From NCBI GenBank assembly GCA_031263025.1, contig JAISGO010000012.1, positions 1 through 47,702 of the forward strand: a stretch of DNA of 47,702 bases. Direction: 5' to 3'. This stretch comes from Coriobacteriales bacterium. GTDB lineage: Bacteria > Actinomycetota > Coriobacteriia > Coriobacteriales > UBA8131. The translations under genes were made by a program, and so were the position numbers. Position 1 is the first letter of the stretch. Every line of letters begins with the position of its first letter. The notes beneath the pieces were generated by a model. The model did not search any database. It saw only the letters and a list, made by a program, of their open reading frames with translations, and was not told the origin of the DNA. Of this stretch, positions 8,798 to 18,067 are shown one piece after another.

Positions 8798-10987
8798 ATG
8801 GCCGCAGTCGATATATTCGTCACTGGCGTGGTGCAGGGGGTGGGCTTCCGCCCCTATATCTATCGTCTGGCCCGCAGCCTAGCCGTCAAAGGTTGGGTTC
8901 TCAACCAAGATCAGGGCGTGCATATCCATGCCGAAGCCGACCATGACACCCTGGACAGCTTCTATGCCGCGATCAAGCCCGGGGCACCGGCGGTCGCCCG
9001 AGTTGACGCGTTACGCAGGGCGCCGGCCTCGGTAGAAGGCTGCGCTGACTTCAGTATCCATCTCTCCGAGCAGACCGGTCAAAAGTCAATCCAGGAACGG
9101 ACTTTGGTCGGGCCTGACCTTGCGATTTGTGAGGATTGCCTGCGCGAGCTACATGACCCAAATGATCGGCGCTACCATTATCCTTTCATCAACTGCACCA
9201 ACTGCGGTCCGCGCTATACCATCATCGACGACCTGCCCTATGACCGGGCCCAGACCGCGATGGCTGATTTCGAGATGTGTTCCGAGTGCCAAGCTGAATA
9301 CGATGACCCCTCAAACCGTCGTTTCCATGCCCAGCCTGATGCCTGTTTTAGCTGCGGCCCTCATCTCAATGCCAGCCATACCCGCGAGGAGTCCGACGCC
9401 GAGATCGTCCGAGCCGCCGCTTGCCTGCGTAAAGGTGGCATCGTCGCCTGTAAGGACCTGGGTGGCTACCACCTGCTTTGTGACGCGACCTCAAAGGCAG
9501 CTATCAAAGTCCTGCGCAAACGCAAGCAGCGTCCGGACAAGCCGCTGGCCATACTGATTAGCGATGCCCTAAGCGAGCAGCTCGCGCTGCATAGGCGTCA
9601 ACGCGAGGTTTTGCGTTCAAAGGCGCGGCCTATCCTGCTTCTGCCTAAGCACCTGCTTGCACCGCTTAATCTGGCTCAGTCGGTCGCCCCGGCTTTAGCT
9701 GAGGTCGGAGTGATGCTGCCTGCGACTGCCTTGCAGTATCTCCTGATTGAGGCTTTTGGCGCACCGCTGGTGGCGACTTCCGGCAATGTCTCCGGTGCGC
9801 CCATCATCGGGGACAATACTGAGGCCCATCAACGCTTGGCAGCAGTCGCGGATTTCTTCCTCGACCACGACCGGGCGGTGCGCAGCCGCTATGACGACAG
9901 CGTGGTACGGCTCAATCAGGCAGATGAGGTTTCTTTTATCCGTCGGGCCAGGGGCTACGCGCCTTTGCCAGTAGTCGGCGCCCTGCCGCCCGAGATCCAG
10001 GAAAACGGTCAGATCATCGCTTTCGGAGCGCAGATGAAAGCGACTTTCTGCCTAATTGCACCTGACCCGGGTAAAAAGCGCTACCAGGCTTTTGTCTCTC
10101 AGCATCTCGGTGACCTCGCTTCTAAGGAAGCCCAAGACAACTATCTCGCCACCTTGATGCATAACCGTCGCCTGGTCGGCGCTAACCCGGTCGCGGTGGC
10201 CTGTGACCTGCACCCGGGCTATTTCACCACCAAGCTCGCTCAATCCTTTCAGGCAAAGTACGGCTTCCCTTTGATTCAGGTCCAGCATCATCATGCCCAT
10301 TTCGCTGCCTGTCTAGGCGAACATGACTTCTTCGGCCAGGCAATCGGGGTCGTCTTCGATGGCACTGGCTATGGCGAGGATGGGAGTATCTGGGGCGGTG
10401 AGATCCTCTGCGGCTCGATCGCCCAGGTTAGTCGCTTTGCCCATTTGCCCAATTTTAAGCTGGTCGGAGGAGACGCGGCCGTCAAGCATCCCCTTCATAC
10501 TGCCTATGTCCTCACCCATGATCAGACTTTGCTGACAAAATCCGAGCGCGAACTACTAGACGCCGCCCTAGCAAGCGGCCAAGGGGTGCTCGAATGCAGC
10601 TCGGCTGGGCGCCTCTTTGATGCCAAGGCTGCCGCCCTTGGTGTCTGTAGTGAGCCAAGCTACGATGGACAGGCGGCCTGTGAGCTTGAGGCCCTGCTTT
10701 GGTCTGAGCGAGCTGACCCGGATCTACGTGCTCAGGCTCTGCTCTTCCATCAACAGATGCGTGATTTCATCTTGGCCGAGTGTGAGGCGGCCCGCAGTCA
10801 AACCGCACTGGACACCGTGGCTCTCTGTGGCGGCTGCTTTAACAACCGTTGGCTTTGCCATGAAGTCAAAGCCAACCTCGAACAGCGTGGCTTCAAGGTC
10901 TTGTTGCCGCGACAACTTCCCTGTGGCGACGGCGCTATCAGTTATGGCCAGGCCTTGGTGGCCCTTTGCCAAGCCGGTCGGGAGTGA
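8798..10987 (+). CDS. hypF: [NiFe]-hydrogenase maturation carbamoyltransferase HypF
   Basis: Acylphosphatase N-terminus (VQGVGFRPYIYRLA), zinc fingers CxxC, YrdC-like domain, VQHHHAH motif. Confidence 0.95.
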   Translation: MAAVDIFVTGVVQGVGFRPYIYRLARSLAVKGWVLNQDQGVHIHAEADHDTLDSFYAAIKPGAPAVARVDALRRAPASVEGCADFSIHLSEQTGQKSIQERTLVGPDLAICEDCLRELHDPNDRRYHYPFINCTNCGPRYTIIDDLPYDRAQTAMADFEMCSECQAEYDDPSNRRFHAQPDACFSCGPHLNASHTREESDAEIVRAAACLRKGGIVACKDLGGYHLLCDATSKAAIKVLRKRKQRPDKPLAILISDALSEQLALHRRQREVLRSKARPILLLPKHLLAPLNLAQSVAPALAEVGVMLPATALQYLLIEAFGAPLVATSGNVSGAPIIGDNTEAHQRLAAVADFFLDHDRAVRSRYDDSVVRLNQADEVSFIRRARGYAPLPVVGALPPEIQENGQIIAFGAQMKATFCLIAPDPGKKRYQAFVSQHLGDLASKEAQDNYLATLMHNRRLVGANPVAVACDLHPGYFTTKLAQSFQAKYGFPLIQVQHHHAHFAACLGEHDFFGQAIGVVFDGTGYGEDGSIWGGEILCGSIAQVSRFAHLPNFKLVGGDAAVKHPLHTAYVLTHDQTLLTKSERELLDAALASGQGVLECSSAGRLFDAKAAALGVCSEPSYDGQAACELEALLWSERADPDLRAQALLFHQQMRDFILAECEAARSQTALDTVALCGGCFNNRWLCHEVKANLEQRGFKVLLPRQLPCGDGAISYGQALVALCQAGRE

Positions 10988-11063
10988 ATCTGTACCCCTA
11001 GCTTGCGCTACGCACTTCTTTTTAGGCCTGGCAGCTATCTCACTGTTCAGATAGAATAAGAGC

Positions 11064-11312
11064 ATGTGTTTAGCGATTCCGGTAAAGATCATAAAGATCG
11101 GGGCAGACGGTAGGGCCGAAGTCGAGAGCGGCGGACTGCAGCAGAGTTGCATCCTCGACCTGTGTCCTAAGGCCAGCGTCGGGGACTATGTCTTGATGCA
11201 TGCCGGCTATGCAATCGAGGTGGTCGCCCCTGAAGAAGCTGCCGAGACCTTGTCTCTGATCAAGGAGATGGAGGATCTAGTCTGCGCCGACGAAGCAGGC
11301 GCTCGTGCCTAA
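11064..11312 (+). CDS. hypC: Hydrogenase maturation chaperone HypC/HybG
   Basis: MCLAIPVKI N-terminus, GDYVLMHAGYAIE. Confidence 0.95.
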   Translation: MCLAIPVKIIKIGADGRAEVESGGLQQSCILDLCPKASVGDYVLMHAGYAIEVVAPEEAAETLSLIKEMEDLVCADEAGARA

Positions 11313-12327
11313 ACACTGGCGGATCATGGAGGTGTGCGGCTCGCACACCATGGCAATCGCGCGCTTCGGCCTAAAGCAACTCCTCCCAGATGGGGTAGAG
11401 CTGATTAGCGGACCTGGCTGCCCGGTCTGTGTGACTGCCAATGCCCAGATCGATACCGCTATCGCCTTAGCTCGTAGGCCTGAGACGATTATCTGCAGTT
11501 TCGGTGATATGCTGCGCGTGCCGGGTTCGAGCTCATCTCTAGCCAACGAGAGAGCGCATGGCGCCGACGTAAGGGTGGTGTATTCACCAGCCGACGCCCT
11601 TGACATCGCAGCCTGCAATCCGGCTCAAACGGTCGTTTTCATCGGCGTGGGCTTTGAGACGACGGCGCCGCTGAGCGCCGCGACCATCAAAAGAGCCAAA
11701 ACCCGCCAGCTTGATAATTTCTGTTTGTTCTGCGCTCATAAGTTGGTGCCACCGGCCTTGGCGAGCCTGGCTGGCGCGGCCGAGGTGGCAGTCGACGCCT
11801 TCCTTTTGCCTGGACATGTCTCGACCGTGATCGGCCTCGAGCCCTATCGTTTCCTCGCTACCCATTATCACCTGCCGGGTGTGGTCAGCGGTTTCAGCGC
11901 AAATGAGATCCTACAGGCGGTCGATGCTATCCTGCACCAGTTGGTGGCAGATACGGCCAGCATAGAGAACGCTTATCCGGCGGGCGTACGTGAGCACGGC
12001 AATCCGACTGCTCGAGCCCTCCTCGAAGAGGTCTTTCAGCCGGTTGACTGCGATTGGCGTGGCCTAGGCCAAATCGAGGCTTCTGGCTTGGCTTTAAGGG
12101 CGGAGTATGCAAGTTTCGATGCCTGTAGACGTTTCCCGGATTTATCAGTTGAGCCCACCCGTGAGGCCCGTGGTTGTCGTTGTGGGGATGTGCTCAAAGG
12201 TCTAATCAAGCCAACCGAGTGCCCTCTTTTCGACCATGGCTGCAGTCCGCTTCAGCCAATCGGGCCTTGCATGGTTTCCAGCGAAGGTTCTTGTGCGGCT
12301 GCCTATAAGTACCGTGAGTGTTCTTAA
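11305..12327 (+). CDS. hypD: Hydrogenase maturation protein HypD
   Basis: MEVCGSHTMAIARFG, GPGCPVCVT, GFETTAP; GTG start overlapping hypC. Confidence 0.95.
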   Translation: MPKHWRIMEVCGSHTMAIARFGLKQLLPDGVELISGPGCPVCVTANAQIDTAIALARRPETIICSFGDMLRVPGSSSSLANERAHGADVRVVYSPADALDIAACNPAQTVVFIGVGFETTAPLSAATIKRAKTRQLDNFCLFCAHKLVPPALASLAGAAEVAVDAFLLPGHVSTVIGLEPYRFLATHYHLPGVVSGFSANEILQAVDAILHQLVADTASIENAYPAGVREHGNPTARALLEEVFQPVDCDWRGLGQIEASGLALRAEYASFDACRRFPDLSVEPTREARGCRCGDVLKGLIKPTECPLFDHGCSPLQPIGPCMVSSEGSCAAAYKYRECS

Positions 12328-12431
12328 AGTCTGCCGCTTTGGCTTTGAACTGGCTATTTTCTTTATTTCACCTCGCTTTTTCTTGACAAATTGGATCTTC
12401 TTCTAACTTGCGATTAGTTATAATCAGGGTT

Positions 12432-13043
12432 ATGAACGATCAGAAAAAACTCAGCCCCAACCCCCAAGAAGTCGCGGCGCGGATTAAGGCCCTGCGCCAG
12501 GATATGGACATCTCGGCGCAACAGATGGCGGATTATACCGGTCGCTCGCTTGAGGAGTACACCGAGCAAGAGGAGGGGCGCAAAGACCTTTCCTTTACTT
12601 TCCTTTACAAATGCGCCGAGGCCCTCGGCGTTGACGTAGTCGATTTCCTGACTGGCCAGTCCCCGCATCTGACCGGTTATGAGATCACCCGCAAGGGTGC
12701 TGGCATCTCGATTCCTCGGGGATCGGCTTTCGAGTATCTACACAAGGGGTCTTTTTTTAAGAAGAAGCTCTGTGAACCTTTCGTCGTCACCATTCCTTTT
12801 GAGCCTGGTAATGCGGATGCCCTGCCCCACCAGCACCAACACGACGGCCAAGAGCTCGACTTCGTGCTCTCCGGCACCCTGCGTTTTGCCTATGGCGACC
12901 ATGTCGAGGAACTCGGCCCAGGTGATTGTGTGTATTACGACAGTGCCAACCCCCATGGCGAGATGGCTGCCGGCGGCACTGAATGTGTCTTCATCGCAGT
13001 CGTGATCAAACCCAAAAGCCATCCCAGCATCGCCATTATCTAG
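12432..13043 (+). CDS. XRE-family regulator with C-terminal cupin domain
   Basis: HTH at N-terminus (IKALRQDMDISAQQMADYTGRSLEEY), cupin HQHQHDGQELDFVLSGTLRF. Confidence 0.85.
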   Translation: MNDQKKLSPNPQEVAARIKALRQDMDISAQQMADYTGRSLEEYTEQEEGRKDLSFTFLYKCAEALGVDVVDFLTGQSPHLTGYEITRKGAGISIPRGSAFEYLHKGSFFKKKLCEPFVVTIPFEPGNADALPHQHQHDGQELDFVLSGTLRFAYGDHVEELGPGDCVYYDSANPHGEMAAGGTECVFIAVVIKPKSHPSIAII

Positions 13044-13161
13044 GTGTTGTCCGCTTATCGGCCGGGCAGCACCTTAAATCCAAGACCCCCTTGCAGCCAG
13101 CTTTGCTGTTCACCAGGGTGGGTTCTTCGTAGATTCTGGACACCCAAGGAGAAGATCGACC

Positions 13162-15003
13162 ATGCGCAACATCCACAAGAGATACTTTACCGATACTTAC
13201 TATGACACTGGGCTTTTAGCCGATATCAAACTCGAATATCCTGACGATTATAATTTCGGCTATGACTGCGTCGACGATATCGCCCTTAATGATCCCGGAC
13301 GTAAGGCCTTGATCTGGCTGAATGAATTCGGCGAAGAGCACATCTTTACTTTCGCGGACATCAAATACTGGTCTGACAAGGTCGCTAATTACCTGCTTAG
13401 CCAAGGTGTCGGCAAAGGCGATATGGTCTTGACCATCTTGCGTCGCCATTACCAGTTCTGGTTCGTGGCGCCGGCCTTGGCCAAGATCGGCGCGGTGATG
13501 GTACCAGCTACTTTCATGCTAAAGGAACATGACGTGGTCTATCGGGTGGGGGCTGCCGATATCAGCGCCTGTATCTGTACCGACATAGGCGACATCGCTG
13601 ATGTGATCGACGCTGCGGCAGACCAGTGCCCGACCTTGACTCGTAAGTTCATCGTCGCCGCCGATCAAAGCGACGGCTCCGGCCCCTCACAGAGCGGGCC
13701 GAACGCGGTCTGCGCCCTGCGCTGCGAGCGTCCGGGCTGGCAGGACTTCAATGCCGGCGCACAGGCTGCCTCGTCTGTCTTCGAGAAGCATCAAACTGCT
13801 GTTTTGGAACCGATGTTGATGTATTTTTCCAGCGGAACCTCCGGTAACCCCAAGATGGTACTGCACAACCACGCCTATTCTTTGGCCCACATCTCCACCG
13901 CTAAACTTTGGCAGAATGTCAAAAGCGATGGTGGCGTGCACTTCACTATCGCCGACACCGGCTGGGGCAAGGCGGTCTGGGGCAAGCTCTACGGCCAGTG
14001 GCTGATGGAATCCTGCGTACTCACCTATGACTTCGACCGTTTTGTCGCTGACGACATCGCTGCCGTAGTGGCCCGCTATAACGTCTCAACCCTGTGTATG
14101 CCACCCACCATGTACCGTATGATCATGCAAGCCGATAGCGGCCGCTATGATTTTTCTTCCCTACGCTATTGCTGCACGGCGGGGGAGGCCCTTAACCCCG
14201 ATCTCTACCAGGCTTGGGAGAAATTGACCGGGCTCAAGCTAACCGAGGGCTTCGGCCAGACTGAGACCATCGTCACGGTCTGCAATTCTTTGCACATGCA
14301 GCCCAAACCCGGGAGTATGGGCAAACCGATCCCGCTCTATCAGACAAGCATCCTCGACGCCGATGATAATCCGGTGCAGGTAGGCGAGACTGGTGAGATC
14401 TGCATCGCCTATCCGACTGAGGAAGAGGGCACTACTGTCCTGTATGCAGGTGCCCCAATGGACGCAAGCGCAGCTGCCCGCCTGCCCCGCACCGCCGAGG
14501 GGCGTCTGGCTCCACCCGCCGGTATCTTGATGGAATATTATCGCGACCGAGCTAAGACCGTTGCCGCTATCCATAATGGCTGGTACCACACAGGTGATGT
14601 GGCCTGGCCCGATGAAGACGGATATTTTTGGTTCGTCGGCCGCAACGACGACGTGATTAAATCCTCTGGCTACCGGATCAGCCCCTTTGAGATCGAGAGT
14701 GTGCTGATAACCCATGAGGCGGTCAGAGAATGTGCGGTTACGGCTGTCCCTGACCAACTGCGTGGTTCAGCAGTCAAGGCTACCGTGGTCTTGAATCCCG
14801 GCTATACTCCATCCGAGCTTTTGGTCAAGGAATTGCAGAATTTCATGAAAAGGGAGACCGCCCCCTACAAATACCCGCGTATCATCGACTTCGTCGATGA
14901 GTTGCCGAAGACCGTTAACGGTAAAGTGCGCCGAGCCGAGATCCGCCAAAAAGACGCAGCCAGCACCGAGCATGAGCTTGCGCCCGAAGAATATGGCGGT
15001 TGA
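13162..15003 (+). CDS. AMP-binding acyl-CoA synthetase (medium-chain/acetyl-CoA synthetase-like)
   Basis: YFSSGTSGNPKMVLHNH, EGFGQTET, GWYHTGDVAWPDEDGYFWFVGRNDDVIKSSGYRISPFEIE. Confidence 0.92.
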   Translation: MRNIHKRYFTDTYYDTGLLADIKLEYPDDYNFGYDCVDDIALNDPGRKALIWLNEFGEEHIFTFADIKYWSDKVANYLLSQGVGKGDMVLTILRRHYQFWFVAPALAKIGAVMVPATFMLKEHDVVYRVGAADISACICTDIGDIADVIDAAADQCPTLTRKFIVAADQSDGSGPSQSGPNAVCALRCERPGWQDFNAGAQAASSVFEKHQTAVLEPMLMYFSSGTSGNPKMVLHNHAYSLAHISTAKLWQNVKSDGGVHFTIADTGWGKAVWGKLYGQWLMESCVLTYDFDRFVADDIAAVVARYNVSTLCMPPTMYRMIMQADSGRYDFSSLRYCCTAGEALNPDLYQAWEKLTGLKLTEGFGQTETIVTVCNSLHMQPKPGSMGKPIPLYQTSILDADDNPVQVGETGEICIAYPTEEEGTTVLYAGAPMDASAAARLPRTAEGRLAPPAGILMEYYRDRAKTVAAIHNGWYHTGDVAWPDEDGYFWFVGRNDDVIKSSGYRISPFEIESVLITHEAVRECAVTAVPDQLRGSAVKATVVLNPGYTPSELLVKELQNFMKRETAPYKYPRIIDFVDELPKTVNGKVRRAEIRQKDAASTEHELAPEEYGG

Positions 15004-15042
15004 TTGGAGTCATCACCGACGTCAGCCCAAATCCCGGACTTT

Positions 15043-15072
15043 CGGGGACACCTTAAATTTTAAGTGTCCCCG
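15043..15072. repeat. REP-like palindrome CGGGGACACCTTAAATTTTAAGTGTCCCCG
   Basis: Inverted repeat with one bulged base; shares the GGGGACACCTTA core with the repeat at 1087-1134. Confidence 0.8.
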
Positions 15073-15135
15073 GAAATTGTTTTATCCTGGTTCCAAACAG
15101 CGCGAGCAAACAGCGCAAGACGAGCTTTCCTGGAC

Positions 15136-16788
15136 TTAGAAATCACCGCTAAAGTCGTTTTGCTCCAGCATGTCTGAGAAATGCATCATGTCGATCGAAT
15201 AGAGCATCAGGCGGCGTAGGTTCCAGTCCTTGAACTCGGTCTGAAGTAACTCTTGGATCTTACCCAAACGATAAAGCAGGGTGTTGCGGTGCATCTTCAG
15301 ATAGGCGGCCGCCTCGGTGATGGAGCCACGGTAGTTAAGGTAGGCCTTAAGGGTCTTAAGGTAATCGGTGTCGTGTTGCTTGTCCCAGTTGACGACCCGG
15401 CGTACCAGGGGGTGGATTGCGGTTTCCAGAGGTTGTTGGGTCGAGATGGCAAGATTACACTGCAAGACGGCAAGGTCGTAATAATGGTAGATACCGTAGG
15501 CCTCGGCCTTGCAGTTCAGGAAGGTAAAACTCTGACAGAGCTGGCGATAGGCTTGTTTTGACTGTACGATCCTATTGTAGAGGTTGCCGATTATCACATA
15601 AGCGCGATAGACATGTGCTAGCTGATCCAAGGCGACCTCGCATTTCGGTTCCAGTTCTGCGCTTTCCGCCGCGTTGAAGAGACAGACCAGATCGTTATGG
15701 TAGATCGCGCACACTGAGTGGGGAATGATCTGCTCGATACGTTCGAGTAGGTCGAGGATGCGCTCGCGGTTCTCCGGATTGGGGTCACTCAGGCGTACTA
15801 CCAGCATCTGCATCGGCGCTTCTGGGTTAAAAGGTAGCTCGGAGGCTCTGGCTGCAGCGAGGCAAGACCCCGGATCGCTAAACAAACCATCGACCAGGTC
15901 AAGCAAGAATATCTCCTGTTTGCTATCCCGGCCGAGTGGTAAGACAGAGGAGCTGCTCATCCAGTAGCTGACCTTGTCACAGATCCAATTGAAGAGCTGA
16001 CGGTCGGCGGTCGTGAAATGCTCGGAGAGCTGGTCGTCAGGCAGCGCCCAAAGGTAGGCCAAGAGATGGCTCGAGGCGTAAATGCGGCCCTGGAGGGCTT
16101 CGTGACCAAGGATATCGATGTTACGCTGGAGGAAGCCGTTGCGGCCTTTCGGGCGCACACTGTTGCTGGGAGGCAGGCGGTCGACGATCTCGTTGATGGC
16201 CTGGCGGTCGCTTTTTTGCATGGCCCGCCAGAAGATGTCGTTGCTGGGGCAATGGTGCTCGGAGAGGGCCAACATGCCGTGGTTGACGTCCATGCAGGCG
16301 AGCGGCATCCGGGCATAGTCGGAGAGGACATCGATCAATTCCTGGATGCCGGCTTTGGCGGCCAATAAACGATTGATCCTGCCGTTGGCAATCTTCCAGA
16401 AGTCAACGTCGATGATTACGTGGTTCAGCACTTGCGGCACGGAGATACCCTTGATCAGGAGATAGTCATTATCACCAAGGGCAAGTTCTTCAGGGCCGTT
16501 GACCTCATTGCCGACTACGATGATCAAGCTGATCCTAGCGGAAGCCGCCGCAAGCAGGGGATAGAGTTTAGGAAGCATACCATGGGGGCAGATATAAAGA
16601 CATTTGGGACTAAGCTCAGGGGCGCTGGGGTCGAAGACCCGGAAGGTCTCAAGGGAGGCTTGTTCTTGCTCAGAAATCTGCTCAGCCAAGACGTAGTCTT
16701 GCAGCTTACGTCGCAGCAAAGCCAGACTGAACCTGAAAAGATCCAAACTACCCTGCAGTCCGACTACCCCTTGGTCGTTATCGCTCAT
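15136..16788 (-). CDS. PucR-family transcriptional regulator
   Basis: C-terminal PucR-type HTH LNYRGSITEAAAYLKMHRNTLLYRLGKIQELL; 550 aa. Confidence 0.85.
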   Translation of the reverse strand: MSDNDQGVVGLQGSLDLFRFSLALLRRKLQDYVLAEQISEQEQASLETFRVFDPSAPELSPKCLYICPHGMLPKLYPLLAAASARISLIIVVGNEVNGPEELALGDNDYLLIKGISVPQVLNHVIIDVDFWKIANGRINRLLAAKAGIQELIDVLSDYARMPLACMDVNHGMLALSEHHCPSNDIFWRAMQKSDRQAINEIVDRLPPSNSVRPKGRNGFLQRNIDILGHEALQGRIYASSHLLAYLWALPDDQLSEHFTTADRQLFNWICDKVSYWMSSSSVLPLGRDSKQEIFLLDLVDGLFSDPGSCLAAARASELPFNPEAPMQMLVVRLSDPNPENRERILDLLERIEQIIPHSVCAIYHNDLVCLFNAAESAELEPKCEVALDQLAHVYRAYVIIGNLYNRIVQSKQAYRQLCQSFTFLNCKAEAYGIYHYYDLAVLQCNLAISTQQPLETAIHPLVRRVVNWDKQHDTDYLKTLKAYLNYRGSITEAAAYLKMHRNTLLYRLGKIQELLQTEFKDWNLRRLMLYSIDMMHFSDMLEQNDFSGDF

Positions 16789-16797
16789 ATCTACTCC

Positions 16798-17805
16798 CTA
16801 ATGAATCCCGACAGGAATTCCCTTCCCTGCATAGATTCTAGCAAGTCCTTGCATCTTTGCGTCGCTTGGCACGGGGGCCTCAAAGATCGTCTGTTTCCAG
16901 AAGATCTTCTCGTATTTGGCGGCACCAAGGGCATGATAGGGGAGTAGTTGTACCATGCTCACGGCCGAGCCGAGCTGCTTGATGAAGTCAGCCATCCTTT
17001 CTTGGGTGGCCTCGTCGTCGTTGAATTGGGGAATGGTCGGGATCCGGATCTGGATCTTGGGTTGTAGCGGTGCGTCAAGCTCTGCGAGGTCACGGCAAGC
17101 CTGGGCTAATTTCTGCAGGTTCTCTAAGATCAGTTCGTTGGGCACGCCGGTCGCCTGCTTGTGCGGGGCGCTATCGATGTGCTTCATGTCATAGAGGAAG
17201 GTATCGCAGACCGGTAACATTTGCTCGATCGTCTCCCACTTCGCATAGCCGGTGGTGTCGAGGGCAGTGTTGAGCCCTTCGGCCTTGGCGGCAGCTAACA
17301 GGGCATGGGCATAAGTGTGTTGGGAGAGGGGCTCGCCGCCTGAGACGGTCATGCCGCCGCCTGATTTCTCGTAGTAGGAGCGATCTTTTAAGACGAGCTT
17401 GATGACTTCTTCGACCCCGCGGCGCTTGCCGCAGATCTCCAGCCCCTCGGGCGGGCAGGCCTCGGCGCAAAGCCCACAGCTGTCGCAGACGTCGGTGTCG
17501 ATCTGGGGGATGGTCAGGTGGCGTTCGCCACCTTCTGCTTCGGGATCAGCCTTGACGAAGTCGACCGCTTTGATTGCGCCAAGCTCTGCCTTGGGGCAGG
17601 CCGCCATGCACTCAGCGCAGAGGTCATAACCGAGACAGGACATCTTGGAGATGGCGATTTGGGGCTTTGGGCTTTGCGACTCAGGGCTATGGCACCATAG
17701 ACAGCGCAGAGGACAGCCCTTGAGGAAGACCGTAGTGCGGATGCCGGGGCCATCTTGGACGCTATAACGTTGGATATCGAAGACGATGCCTTGTACTGTT
17801 TCCAT
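16798..17805 (-). CDS. Glycyl-radical enzyme activating enzyme (radical SAM), activase 1
   Basis: VQDGPGIRTTVFLKGCPLRCLWCHSPES (CxxxCxxC), two ferredoxin-like Cys clusters, GGGMTVSGGEPL; start METVQGIVF at 17805. Confidence 0.93.
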   Translation of the reverse strand: METVQGIVFDIQRYSVQDGPGIRTTVFLKGCPLRCLWCHSPESQSPKPQIAISKMSCLGYDLCAECMAACPKAELGAIKAVDFVKADPEAEGGERHLTIPQIDTDVCDSCGLCAEACPPEGLEICGKRRGVEEVIKLVLKDRSYYEKSGGGMTVSGGEPLSQHTYAHALLAAAKAEGLNTALDTTGYAKWETIEQMLPVCDTFLYDMKHIDSAPHKQATGVPNELILENLQKLAQACRDLAELDAPLQPKIQIRIPTIPQFNDDEATQERMADFIKQLGSAVSMVQLLPYHALGAAKYEKIFWKQTIFEAPVPSDAKMQGLARIYAGKGIPVGIH

Positions 17806-17849
17806 GTCCCTAAATATAGTAGAGAGGCTATAGAGTTTTCCTAACATCT

Positions 17850-17877
17850 TGCACAAAAGCTGGTTGTTTCTTGTGCA
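17850..17877. promoter_or_regulatory. Inverted repeat TGCACAA-N14-TTGTGCA in the activase1/GRE1 divergent intergenic region
   Basis: Perfect 7-bp arms with about two-helical-turn spacing. Confidence 0.5.
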
Positions 17878-17907
17878 TACTTCACAAAGACGAAAGCAAC
17901 AGGCTTC

Positions 17908-17940
17908 TTTTTGGAGCGATTTGCGCCAAATCGCCAAAAA
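17908..17940. promoter_or_regulatory. 33-bp near-perfect palindrome TTTTTGG(A)GCGATTTG-CGC-CAAATCGCCAAAAA
   Basis: 15-bp arms with one bulged base between divergent activase1 and GRE1 genes. Confidence 0.6.
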
Positions 17941-18067
17941 CTGCTCGGAATTTCAGATGAAAAGTCATTATTCCTACTCCCTACTCGTGATTAAATCTGC
18001 ACATGGAGTGGTACGCACTAGCGCCTAACGCCCAAGAGTACATAGCAGCCTATGAAAGGAGGCAGGC

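Noticed and set aside
13042-13074. Terminator after the XRE/cupin gene
   Set aside because: AGGTGTTG/CAGCACCT stem is short with a wobble and no T-tract; too weak to list.
16420-16947. 175-aa plus-strand ORF spanning the PucR and activase genes
   Set aside because: Antisense to two convincing minus-strand genes; no family signal.
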